64,000 nucleotides of DNA from Paucidesulfovibrio sp036541255 (lineage in GTDB: Bacteria > Desulfobacterota > Desulfovibrionia > Desulfovibrionales > Desulfovibrionaceae): the NCBI GenBank assembly GCA_036541255.1, contig JAZHDD010000039.1, positions 1 through 64,000 of the forward strand, written 5' to 3'. Of this stretch, positions 16,199-23,745 are shown piece by piece (position 1 is the stretch's first letter; every line of letters begins with the position of its first letter). A program made the position numbers and the translations under genes. Below the pieces are notes generated by a model, which saw only the letters and a list, made by a program, of their open reading frames with translations, was not told the DNA's origin and made no database searches.

Positions 16199-17062
16199 GA
16201 TTGCCTCCTGGTTGAGTGTGCTGGCGAGAGCGCGCGCACGCGCAATGGCGGCGGCACGGTCGCCGATGAAATTGACAAAGCCCATGTCCAGGGCCTTTTG
16301 CCCGATGTGGGTCCGACCGTCGGCCATGGCCGAAAGCACCTCGTCCACGCTGCGGCTCAGGTTCTCGGCCACGGCGTCCACGAAAAGCGCGTAATACTGA
16401 TCCACCTGCTGCTGAATGATGGCGCGGGAATCGTCCGAAAGCGGCTCGACGGGGTTGCCCGCGGCCTTGTACCTCCCGGCTTTGAAGATCGTGCGGGTCA
16501 CGCCGTCCTTCGCGTCCTTGGCCGAGGTCTCGACATGTATCGCGTACACGCCGATGGAGCCGACGCAGGCCGAGACCGAGCAGCCGATCTCGCTGGCCGC
16601 GCTGGCGATCCAGTACGCCGCCGAGCAGCACTGCTCGCCTGTCCAGGCCACCACAGGCTTGACCGACGCGGCATCGCGGATCTCGGCAGACAGGTCGGAA
16701 AGCCCGTGGACAGCGCCGCCAGGGGAGGTCACGTCGAGGAGGATTGCCTCGACGCCGCTGTCTGAAGCGGCCATGCGCACGTATTTGCCGAGCATCTCGG
16801 TGCTGGTGCCGCCGCTCATGGCCTGGAAAAGATTCATGCGGAAGGCGATGACGCCATCCACGGGGATGATGGCCACACCGTCTTCCACGGCGTAGGGCCT
16901 ATTCACGCTCGGACCCTCCCCGGCAATGGCCGCAAACGGCTCCGGGTTGGTGGCCCGGCCAAGGCTCAAATCTTCGACCAGCTGGGCCACGGCTTCCAGC
17001 TTCTCCGGCTCCAGCGCCCAGACCTGCCCTGCCAGAAGATTAATTGCTCGTCGTGCTCTCAT
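15707..17062 (-). CDS. Prohead protease (S49/ClpP-like, lambda gpC type)
   Basis: 451 residues. The N-terminal 270 are an S49-type serine protease: VAIIPVDGVIAFR, SPGGAVHGL, and an EQCCSAAYWIASAASEIGCS segment carrying the likely catalytic Ser, with a downstream Lys in the NPVEPLSDDSR region neighbourhood. The C-terminal third is a helical scaffold region with its own internal start at 16198. The protease matures the portal and shell and degrades the scaffold. ATG 17062 overlaps the portal gene end by 23 bp; an in-frame ATG at 17095 lacks a ribosome binding site. Confidence 0.88.
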   Translation of the reverse strand: MRARRAINLLAGQVWALEPEKLEAVAQLVEDLSLGRATNPEPFAAIAGEGPSVNRPYAVEDGVAIIPVDGVIAFRMNLFQAMSGGTSTEMLGKYVRMAASDSGVEAILLDVTSPGGAVHGLSDLSAEIRDAASVKPVVAWTGEQCCSAAYWIASAASEIGCSVSACVGSIGVYAIHVETSAKDAKDGVTRTIFKAGRYKAAGNPVEPLSDDSRAIIQQQVDQYYALFVDAVAENLSRSVDEVLSAMADGRTHIGQKALDMGFVNFIGDRAAAIARARALASTLNQEAIMPAGTTLPGGLGAQLESGSGAVTISALTAEQLKAECPSLVESLRAEGVQAERARVAEILEAGGDSPAALQAVKEGTEPAAFFKAALEAERSGRGSALKAMQESLSESVGQDGKAASSDKPADFMALVEEHRKATGCSGGDAVKAMGRKHPDIHSAWLASQERS

Positions 17063-18572
17063 CGTCGCTCCCGTCGTTTTGGGTGCCGTCAACAACAGTC
17101 GGCTCGTCCTCGATGCCGAGGTGTGTGAAAAGCGGCAGCTTCACTGCGAATTCGTTTTCGAGTTTCTTGGCGAAGCGCAGCTCCTTGGCGTACTTTCGCA
17201 GGGTGTCCTTCCAGGACCGTCCGCGCTGGCCGCAGACATCCTCCAGCAGCAGCGTCCCGCCCTGGCGTTCCAGCGCGTTGGCCTTGGCGTTCTTCTCGCG
17301 GTCGATGTGGCGGAAAGGCTGCGGCAGCCACTCGCAAGCGGTGTAGGCGTAAAGGTTTTCCACGAAATCTTTGTGCGAGCGGACAGGCAGGCGGCCACGA
17401 AGCATTTCCTCGTAGAGCATCCAGGACCAGACCGGCTGGTTGAAGCGGTTGTTCAGGACCATGTGCTCGCGTTCGTTGAACTGATCGGCCTTCTCCATGT
17501 TCGCCCGGCTCGCGCTGTAGCTAGCCTGGAAGCGGCGCAGGATGTTTTCCGCGCCGCGTCCGGTGCTCATGCCCAGGCGGTCGATGATTCCGGAGAAGAG
17601 ATCGCCGTAGCCGCTCGGCGCGGCCTGGTGATCGAAGAATATGGGCTTCTCATTCTTGCCGCCGGCGAGGATAGTGCCCTTTTCCGTCTCGATGATGCGC
17701 TCGTTCCAGGGGGTATTCTTGTCCACAGCCCCGGCGCCGTAATCCTGCACGAACATTGTGAAGAGGTTGCGGAGCATGGCCCCGACCACCACGGCTTCGG
17801 CCAGGTCATTGGAGTGGCGGATTTCGCCGAGCATGGGGCCGAGCACGGAATCCTGCCGGTACTCGCAGACGTTGCGCACGTCCGTGGTCAGCAGGATTCG
17901 GGGAAGCCCGGTGGCCTCGTCGCGGTACGGAACGCGGGTGCAATTCGCGGTCGTGGCCGTGCCCAGGTACTCCGTGGGCTTGCGGAACCAGACCGCCAGC
18001 GGGTTGCCGTCGGCGTCCACTTCGATGCCGTCGTAGATGTCTGCATTGGTGGCGTCCGACGGTGTGGCCAGCCGGAACGGGCTGACGGGTAGCAGGGCCA
18101 GGGAGAGAGGACGGAGATTGTCCGCGCGGGAAACCACCTGGGTGACGCCGATGCCGAAGAGCCGCCAATCGAAATAGGCGAGGCCCTGGAGTCCGTAGAT
18201 GTTCAAACGGCTCATGGCATCGCACCAGTTGCGGCAGTCCAGGCCCCAGGTCTCCCAGGCGCTGCGGGATGCATCCTGAAATTTGTCTTCCCACTCCACG
18301 TCCAGATCAAGCCATGACGTCTTCGGCGACGGCTGCGGCGTGTGGCCGATGCCCACCGCTTCCACGAGCATAGTCTCGAGCACGCCGTGGGCCATGGCGT
18401 CATTGGTGTAGAGATCGAGTGCGCGTTCTGCGGAGCGCTCCAGCTGCCTGTCCGTTTCGCCGCGGCTGATGATGGAGTTGTTCCAGTTGGCAAGCGGGCC
18501 GCGCAGAGAGGCGCTTTCGCGGCGGGCATGGCGACCCCGCCAGGGGCGACGGGTCAGGGACGCGCGGGCCAT
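17040..18572 (-). CDS. Portal protein (lambda gpB family)
   Basis: 510 residues, near the 533 of lambda gpB. The start carries RGPLANWNNSIISRGETDRQLERSAERALDLYTNDAMAHG as the typical N-terminal region, and then WETWGLDCRNWCDAMSRLNIYGLQ, GIEVDADGNPLAVWF and FFDHQAAPSGYGDLF segments. It forms the dodecameric ring through which DNA enters the head. ATG 18572 lies 2 bp after the gpW stop behind GAGGCG. Confidence 0.94.
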   Translation of the reverse strand: MARASLTRRPWRGRHARRESASLRGPLANWNNSIISRGETDRQLERSAERALDLYTNDAMAHGVLETMLVEAVGIGHTPQPSPKTSWLDLDVEWEDKFQDASRSAWETWGLDCRNWCDAMSRLNIYGLQGLAYFDWRLFGIGVTQVVSRADNLRPLSLALLPVSPFRLATPSDATNADIYDGIEVDADGNPLAVWFRKPTEYLGTATTANCTRVPYRDEATGLPRILLTTDVRNVCEYRQDSVLGPMLGEIRHSNDLAEAVVVGAMLRNLFTMFVQDYGAGAVDKNTPWNERIIETEKGTILAGGKNEKPIFFDHQAAPSGYGDLFSGIIDRLGMSTGRGAENILRRFQASYSASRANMEKADQFNEREHMVLNNRFNQPVWSWMLYEEMLRGRLPVRSHKDFVENLYAYTACEWLPQPFRHIDREKNAKANALERQGGTLLLEDVCGQRGRSWKDTLRKYAKELRFAKKLENEFAVKLPLFTHLGIEDEPTVVDGTQNDGSDDESTTSN

Positions 18573-18574
18573 GA

Positions 18575-18781
18575 TCAGCCGCGCCTCACAGAGCCGTGCA
18601 TGGCCCGCTGGAGCACATTGCCCTTGCGGGAGACGCGCTCCTCGGTAAGCAGGTCGGAGCGGACGCCCACAATCTCGGCCAGACCTGTCCGCTTAACCTT
18701 GCGCCCGGCGTACTCGTACTCCTCGGCCTCGGCGCTGCGATCCACTGCCCGGTCCATTTTGGTCTTAATGCTGTCGCTCAC
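18575..18781 (-). CDS. gpW-like head completion protein
   Basis: 68 residues, exactly the length of lambda gpW, and encoded in the same place between large terminase and portal. The composition is charged helical with AEIVGVRSDLLTEERVSRK in the middle. gpW stabilises filled heads and provides a tail attachment site. The start codon is GTG 18781 with GAGGACAAGCAT before it. A direct sequence match to gpW cannot be judged by eye beyond length, position and charge. Confidence 0.65.
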   Translation of the reverse strand: MSDSIKTKMDRAVDRSAEAEEYEYAGRKVKRTGLAEIVGVRSDLLTEERVSRKGNVLQRAMHGSVRRG

Positions 18782-18864
18782 ATGCTTGTCCTCGGAAGAG
18801 TCAGTTTGGTTTTGCCGTCACGTTCGGGATAACCCGCAGAGGCGGGGGGGATACAAGCAAACTG
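18782..18864. other. Leader between inverted repeat and gpW
   Basis: About 80 bp of noncoding sequence upstream of gpW on the minus strand, containing a C7/G-rich tract and a small CCCGC-CTCT-GCGGG hairpin (around 18832-18848). I see no convincing -35/-10 pair. It is the likely place of a promoter or anti-termination site for the structural operon because a terminator lies just upstream at 18927-18951. Confidence 0.35.
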
Positions 18865-18917
18865 GCGTATGAGGTTTACAGCGTTGTAAGTTTTACATGC
18901 CTGTAAATCTCATACGC
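18865..18917. promoter_or_regulatory. Long inverted repeat, candidate operator
   Basis: Two 17-bp arms, GCGTATGAGGTTTACAG (18865-18881) and CTGTAAATCTCATACGC (18901-18917), match at 16 of 17 positions around a 19-bp centre. The centre is itself palindromic (GTAA-GTT-TTAC). This size and symmetry suit a dimeric or tetrameric DNA-binding protein. It lies between the terminator of the terminase transcript and the structural genes, so it may control the switch to head and tail expression. Confidence 0.5.
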
Positions 18918-18926
18918 GCAGGGCAT

Positions 18927-18951
18927 AAAAAAAGGCGGACCAAGGTCCGCC
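18927..18951 (-). terminator. Rho-independent terminator after the terminase/zinc-finger genes
   Basis: A perfect 8-bp GC-rich hairpin (GGCGGACC/GGTCCGCC, 18934-18951) followed on the minus strand by seven T residues (18933-18927). It ends transcription from the replication/terminase genes before the gpW-portal genes, 60 bp after the zinc-finger gene. Confidence 0.85.
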
Positions 18952-19011
18952 TGGAGAGGGCTGGAAGCGTTGCAATGTCGGGTAACGGAGGCACACGCAA
19001 GGAGTGTGCCG

Positions 19012-19236
19012 TCAACTTTCGTCTTCAAGGCTCTTAAAGGTATGTCCGCAGCGCTGACAGCGGTGGTACCGCTCCCGAACAGTCCCGCACCAGCTCAAAG
19101 TCGAGGACACCCGACACCGCACCTGCCCGCAGATCGGACAGACGGCCCCGCGTTTTGGGCTCCAATCAACAATTGTCTTGGTCTGCACGTCCTGGATCAC
19201 CTGTCGCAGCACGCTGATGGGAAGCTGTTCCGCCAT
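19012..19236 (-). CDS. Small Cys4 zinc-finger protein (Com/Ogr-like)
   Basis: 74 residues. An N-terminal helical part is followed by a knuckle CPICGQVRCR and a second CQRCGHTFKSLEDE, with a WCGTVRERYHR linker, giving a four-Cys zinc site. Small proteins like Mu Com or P2 Ogr use such knuckles to bind RNA or DNA and regulate phage late genes. ATG 19236 has GGGAG at 6 nt and overlaps the terminase stop region. Its location next to a terminator and a long inverted repeat suggests a regulator, but no direct evidence ties it to either. Confidence 0.65.
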   Translation of the reverse strand: MAEQLPISVLRQVIQDVQTKTIVDWSPKRGAVCPICGQVRCRVSSTLSWCGTVRERYHRCQRCGHTFKSLEDES

Positions 19237-19238
19237 AA

Positions 19239-21125
19239 TCATCTCCCAGCATAGGGGTTAAGGTTCCTGCCGGAGAGCTTCCCGGCCAGTCCGCCGACAG
19301 GCCCGCGATGCGCGGGATGCTTCCTGTCGATATATTTGTAAAATGGCGAGGAAAGGGTCTGGAGCGCGGGGGTCCAGTCCGGATGCGCCAGCGCAGCGGC
19401 GTAGACCTCGCAGTCCAGGTAGTGGTTCGCCGACTTTTTTTGGGCCCAGACGCTGCGGCCGGTTTTGCCGTCTTCCCGTTCCTCGGCGCAGAGCTGGCGA
19501 ATGTAATCCTCGCCGGTTTCTGCGTGCAGCCACATGGGCTGGAGCGACTCCGGGTGCATCCGCGTCATGAGCACCAGGTCCTTAAGGTCCACCGTGTCGA
19601 GGATGTAGAGGTGCATGTTTTCCTGAAACTCCCGCGGCACATCCTTGTCCACGCCTACCTCGGTGCGCCGCACGGTTTTGTCCTGCGCACGGCTCGCGCC
19701 CTTGACGCCGAAAACTCTGTCCGAACCCCACTCCTGAAGCAGCATTTTGACCTGGAGCGACCTGGACCAGCCTTGCTCGTGGGATTTGTCCTCAGTACCG
19801 CCCACGTCGATGGCCGCACGCCAGATCGGCATGATCACGTCGTCGCGTCCTTCGACCGGGTAAGCGGTTTTGAAAATCTGATCGTGCAGGGCCGTGTCGT
19901 TGGGCAGCTCGCCGTAGTCCACAAGCCAGCTCTCCAAAGAGTAGGCCCAGGCACGCACGACGAAATAGTAGCTCGATTTCTGGGTGTCTATGCCGAGAGT
20001 CAGGGCCACTGCCCCGGCAGGGACCACACGGGCTGCGCGGTCGTGCAGGACGCGGGCGCGAATCTGGTCTTCGCTGGTCTTGACCGACACGACCTTGTAC
20101 GGCTTGGAGGAGTGCGAATTGTCGAACCATGCCATGGCCTTGGGTGTGCCGCGCTCCAGCGCGGTGAACCAGTCCGCGGCGACCTTGGAGAGCGAGACAC
20201 TGCGACTGCACCAGGAGGGGATGACCACGCCCACGGTCTGCGGATGCGGGACGGGAGTATCCGTCACCAGCCGGCCGCGAGCCACGGCGAGGTTGCGGTA
20301 GTGGTCATTCCAGCGCATGGAGCACCCCTCACACTCGTACCAGGCCATGCGCTGCTGGAGGATTACCTTCGGATCGCGCACACCCTGCGGCACTCGGATG
20401 CGCTCTTTGGTCATGACCTGTGAGCATCCGCAATTCGGGCAAACCACCTCAACCTCGTAGATGCTCTGGGCCTCACGGCGCATGTCGCGCCAGATCGTGG
20501 ATTCCGATTCGGTTCCGCGCACCTTGGATGCCCGCAGTATCTTGGCCTCTTCTTCGTAGGAGAGCGCCCGCTCCTCCATGCGATACACGGCCTGTTTGTC
20601 CAGGTAGGCGTCCTCCTCGTCGAGCACGATCACCCGCAGCGACACCGAGGACGCGCTGGCGTCCGAGCCTGCGAACATTCCGTACCCCGTTCCAAAACGC
20701 ATCTGGATTGCGTCGCGCCGAATCGCCTGCCGGGCATCCGAAGAAAGCAGATCTCGGAGCACCGGGCTCCGCTTGAAATGCGGCCCCAACTTTTCTTCCA
20801 GGATGCGCTTCATTGTCGATTCGTCAGGCATGCCCACGCCAAAAGAGGCTGGGTCACGCCGGATCTCCGAGCAAAGACAGGCGTAGGCAATTGTGGTTTT
20901 TGTCGTCTGGGACGGGGCGACAAGGAAGAGTTTGCGCAGGCTGGGCATGTCCCAGAGGTCCATGATCCAGCGGGCGTAGTGGGCGCGATCATGCCGGAAT
21001 TTCTGTCCGGCATACGGCCCGGCCACAAGCACGAAATCCTCGGCAGCGAAATCAGTCGTGCTTTTCCAAGGCTGCGATTCATAGACGCTTCGCTCGCCCT
21101 CGTAAAGTTTGATGGGAGACTGCAC
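19239..21125 (-). CDS. Terminase large subunit (lambda gpA family)
   Basis: 628 residues, near the 641 of lambda gpA. The ATPase has a Walker A-like APSQTTKTT (70-78) and Walker B VIVLDEED (about 166-172). A zinc-binding insertion CPNCGC...CEGC lies at about 225-275. The nuclease domain begins near LTLGIDTQKSSYYF (about 375). The protein packages DNA into the prohead and cuts it. GTG 21125 is the start: it overlaps the TAG of the small subunit and follows GGAGGAATA. Confidence 0.94.
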   Translation of the reverse strand: MQSPIKLYEGERSVYESQPWKSTTDFAAEDFVLVAGPYAGQKFRHDRAHYARWIMDLWDMPSLRKLFLVAPSQTTKTTIAYACLCSEIRRDPASFGVGMPDESTMKRILEEKLGPHFKRSPVLRDLLSSDARQAIRRDAIQMRFGTGYGMFAGSDASASSVSLRVIVLDEEDAYLDKQAVYRMEERALSYEEEAKILRASKVRGTESESTIWRDMRREAQSIYEVEVVCPNCGCSQVMTKERIRVPQGVRDPKVILQQRMAWYECEGCSMRWNDHYRNLAVARGRLVTDTPVPHPQTVGVVIPSWCSRSVSLSKVAADWFTALERGTPKAMAWFDNSHSSKPYKVVSVKTSEDQIRARVLHDRAARVVPAGAVALTLGIDTQKSSYYFVVRAWAYSLESWLVDYGELPNDTALHDQIFKTAYPVEGRDDVIMPIWRAAIDVGGTEDKSHEQGWSRSLQVKMLLQEWGSDRVFGVKGASRAQDKTVRRTEVGVDKDVPREFQENMHLYILDTVDLKDLVLMTRMHPESLQPMWLHAETGEDYIRQLCAEEREDGKTGRSVWAQKKSANHYLDCEVYAAALAHPDWTPALQTLSSPFYKYIDRKHPAHRGPVGGLAGKLSGRNLNPYAGR

Positions 21126-21964
21126 TATTCCTCCTCCAGCATGCGCACGTCGTAGCGCTCCAGCAATTTGTCCAGGCAGGAGACATCACCGCCGGCCTCG
21201 GTCACCAGCGCGGACAGCACCGCCTCCCGCTCGGCGAGGCGGCCTTTTTCGTAGGAGTCCCAGGCTTCGCGCATCTCGTCCGTAAACCATTCCCCAGCGG
21301 CGAATGTATTCAGAGCCTCGCGGATGCGCCGTTTGTAAAGCTCCAGAAGCATGGCGCTGCGGGAAAATGCCCACCCGGACAACGCTTCGGCTTGGTCCGG
21401 ATTTCCTGCCACCAGCTCGATGATCTCTCTGGACACATCGATATCCCCACCGAACAGAGAGATGATCTCGGATTTGTTGTCCCTGGCAAAGGAGGTCAGA
21501 AACAGGCGGAACGCCTGGGCGCGTTCGCCGAGCTCGCGTTCTATGGACGATGTGAGCGTGTACAGCCCGAGCTCTTTTCCCAGGAGCAACTGCTTGCGCT
21601 TGGCCTCAACTTCCTTGAGCTGGGCATCGGCAGTCGTGCGCCGCTCAGCAGCGCCAGGGACATGCTCTACATCCTGCACGTCAGCGTCCATCTCCGGAGA
21701 TGCGTCAATGACCTTGGGCAGATGCGCACGCGCATACGATTCGACCGTGCGCAACGCATACCCCCCGCCGCGACGCTGCCGAAGCTTCGACGGACCCGCT
21801 GAATCATTGCAGTGGTTGTACACGGTCTTCTCGGAGACCTTGTATACCGCTCCCTTGTCTTTGATTGCGGCGCCGTCACCGCAGACGAACGATTCCCCCA
21901 GAGGGCAGGTCAGATACTGATGCACTTGGCGAGGTGTGGCGAACCAAATCACACTGCTACCCAT
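21125..21964 (-). CDS. Terminase small subunit-like DNA-binding protein
   Basis: 279 residues. The N-terminal part has a helix-turn-helix-like segment (ATPRQVHQYL, then YKVSEKTVYNHC) as in Nu1-type small subunits. A middle coiled-coil region around LKEVEAKRKQLLLGKELGLYTL follows and then a helical C-terminal half, FLTSFARDNKSEIISLFGGD. It probably recognises the packaging site. ATG 21964 follows GGAGGTGCGG and overlaps the primase end by 16 bp. Longer than lambda Nu1 (181), so a fused C-terminal function is possible. Confidence 0.75.
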   Translation of the reverse strand: MGSSVIWFATPRQVHQYLTCPLGESFVCGDGAAIKDKGAVYKVSEKTVYNHCNDSAGPSKLRQRRGGGYALRTVESYARAHLPKVIDASPEMDADVQDVEHVPGAAERRTTADAQLKEVEAKRKQLLLGKELGLYTLTSSIERELGERAQAFRLFLTSFARDNKSEIISLFGGDIDVSREIIELVAGNPDQAEALSGWAFSRSAMLLELYKRRIREALNTFAAGEWFTDEMREAWDSYEKGRLAEREAVLSALVTEAGGDVSCLDKLLERYDVRMLEEE

Positions 21965-23385
21965 TTCCGCACCTCCAATACGTCCGCATAGTACGTCTGA
22001 ATCACGTCACACAGCCTCGCCTCGATTTCGTCGAGACACTGGCGCTGGCTAAATTCATCTGAAAATCTACGCAAAACTTCACGGGTATTAACCAACTGGC
22101 TTTGCCTTGCGACATGCACGAACGGCATGCCAAATTCATCGAGATAAAATTTGAGTTTTGCTCGGGACACCCGCTCGCAAAAACCGACCAGAGCAGCAGA
22201 CCATTCCGGCAAATCCGACATGGCGGAAAGGGCATGTTGCATGCCGTAGCCGGGGAAAAGCGCATCCGCCACGCTCTTCGGCTGTGAGACGCGCTCCTGC
22301 ATTTTGCGCCAGACGTAATTGGGGATCCCCGACATGATCCAATCTCGGATGCTCAGCCCATTCGCCACGGCCTCGCCCACGTCTTTCCCCAGGGCTGGCG
22401 GTGCGGGATGACGCACGGCGTTCGGATACTCAGCCTGCCAAAAATTGAGACTGGCCATGGCCCCAGCCTGGTCGAAATCCATGGCGTTCAGAATCAAATC
22501 CGCGCGCCGGAGTATCGACTCCACAACCCCAGCCGGGCGTTTGGCCGCCCCTCCTGTGCCCATTGCCCCCACACCCAGGGCGTGTCCCTCCTGCCAGACC
22601 AGCGCTGAGTCGCGCTCCGTCTCCACCAGCACCCAGACGCGGAAGGCGGGCTTTCCGTAAACGTGGTAGAGGCGGTTCGCGCCTCCGCGCACCTCCCAAT
22701 ATTTCCGCAGCTGATCCTGCGCCCACGGCAACCGAGGATCGTCCCTGCGGATTTTGATTTTTACCACGCGTCCATCATGCACGGCCGGGATCACGAGACC
22801 GGCTGGCAGCCATATCTTTTTGCCCTGTCCGTCATCGCGCGTGCCGCGCAGGCCCCACGCCTTTTCCGGCGGGTATTTGTCACGATCATTCCAGCCAATT
22901 TTGCAGACGCGCGCCGTCTCCGCCGTGATTCCGTATTTGGACAACTCAGCGAGTCGCTCCGGCATGACCTGAAGTCGCTCCACGGAATGATCCACGAACG
23001 ATTCCGCACGATTGCTCCAAACGTCAGGAGGCAGGACAACCTTGTCCGCGGGCCTGACCGTCGAACGCGCAGGGCGCTGGCCCTGTTCCGGGATGCGGCC
23101 CTTGCAGTACATCCGCAAAAACTCCGCGCATCCATCTGCATCCGCCACGCCACGACCGTTGACGGCGTTATAAATACCAACCAGGTCCGAGCTTGTGGCG
23201 CAGGAGTGGCAATAGGCGAGGTCACGCTCAAAATCGTAATAAAAAGCACCTCCAGGTGTGGCCTCGACGTGGAAGGGGCAGTGCCCCCCTATCTCGGTGG
23301 ATCCATGAGGGTGAGGCTCCGTCACGAGATGCTCCGCTAGCGTGTGCCGTTCAGCTGTCGTGAGGTGTTGCAGGGCGATGCTCAT
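21949..23385 (-). CDS. Phage DNA primase (CHC2 zinc finger plus Toprim)
   Basis: 478 residues. The zinc finger is CPFH...CHSC (residues about 35-62), and the primase/Toprim part carries VWVLVETERDSALVWQEGHALGVGAMGTGGA (about 250-290) and LILNAMDFDQAGAMA (about 300). Together with the helicase gene it would form the phage replication module. ATG 23385 follows GGGGGAGAA. It is separated from the helicase gene by a 360-bp AT-rich region. Confidence 0.85.
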   Translation of the reverse strand: MSIALQHLTTAERHTLAEHLVTEPHPHGSTEIGGHCPFHVEATPGGAFYYDFERDLAYCHSCATSSDLVGIYNAVNGRGVADADGCAEFLRMYCKGRIPEQGQRPARSTVRPADKVVLPPDVWSNRAESFVDHSVERLQVMPERLAELSKYGITAETARVCKIGWNDRDKYPPEKAWGLRGTRDDGQGKKIWLPAGLVIPAVHDGRVVKIKIRRDDPRLPWAQDQLRKYWEVRGGANRLYHVYGKPAFRVWVLVETERDSALVWQEGHALGVGAMGTGGAAKRPAGVVESILRRADLILNAMDFDQAGAMASLNFWQAEYPNAVRHPAPPALGKDVGEAVANGLSIRDWIMSGIPNYVWRKMQERVSQPKSVADALFPGYGMQHALSAMSDLPEWSAALVGFCERVSRAKLKFYLDEFGMPFVHVARQSQLVNTREVLRRFSDEFSQRQCLDEIEARLCDVIQTYYADVLEVRKWVAV

Positions 23386-23745
23386 TTCTCCCCCCCCCTG
23401 CCGAAGGCATCAAGGCGGCACACAAGGGGAGCAAAGCTCGAAAAGCATGCTGAACGAAACAAAAAGGTCGAAGCTTCGATGTTTTGAATAGGGAGGTTTT
23501 CTTGACCAACCCAGCGCGATGATTTAATTTTATATCTCTGCTTAGAGGAAAAGATCTTTTTCCAGCAAAAAACCTCCCCACTAAAAAAATATCCCTTTAC
23601 CATTTTATCTTTTTCTCTACATACTTTCTTTCTTACAAAGGTATAAAGGTCTAAGAAGGTAAGGTAGAATAAAGGCAACCGTCCAAAATCACGCCAAAAA
23701 GATGAACGCAGACCTCGCTTAGAGTTCGCTTCGGAGCTTCGATCT
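23386..23745. other. AT-rich noncoding gap with palindromes, candidate replication origin
   Basis: 360 bp without a convincing gene in an otherwise tightly packed GC-rich prophage. It holds an AT-rich core (about 23480-23680), inverted copies of GGGAGGTTTT (23491-23500 and the complement at 23569-23578), a GGAAAAGATCTTTTTCC palindrome between them (23547-23563), and the 9-mer AGCTTCGAT at both ends (23472-23480, 23735-23743). Position between helicase and primase plus this architecture suggest an origin or replication-control region; that is inference. Confidence 0.4.

Noticed and set aside
23382..23620. A 73-codon minus-strand frame overlapping the primase start
   Set aside because: The stop-start overlap is suggestive of an operon gene, but there is no ribosome binding site, the region is AT-rich with palindromes, and the protein has no coherent composition.
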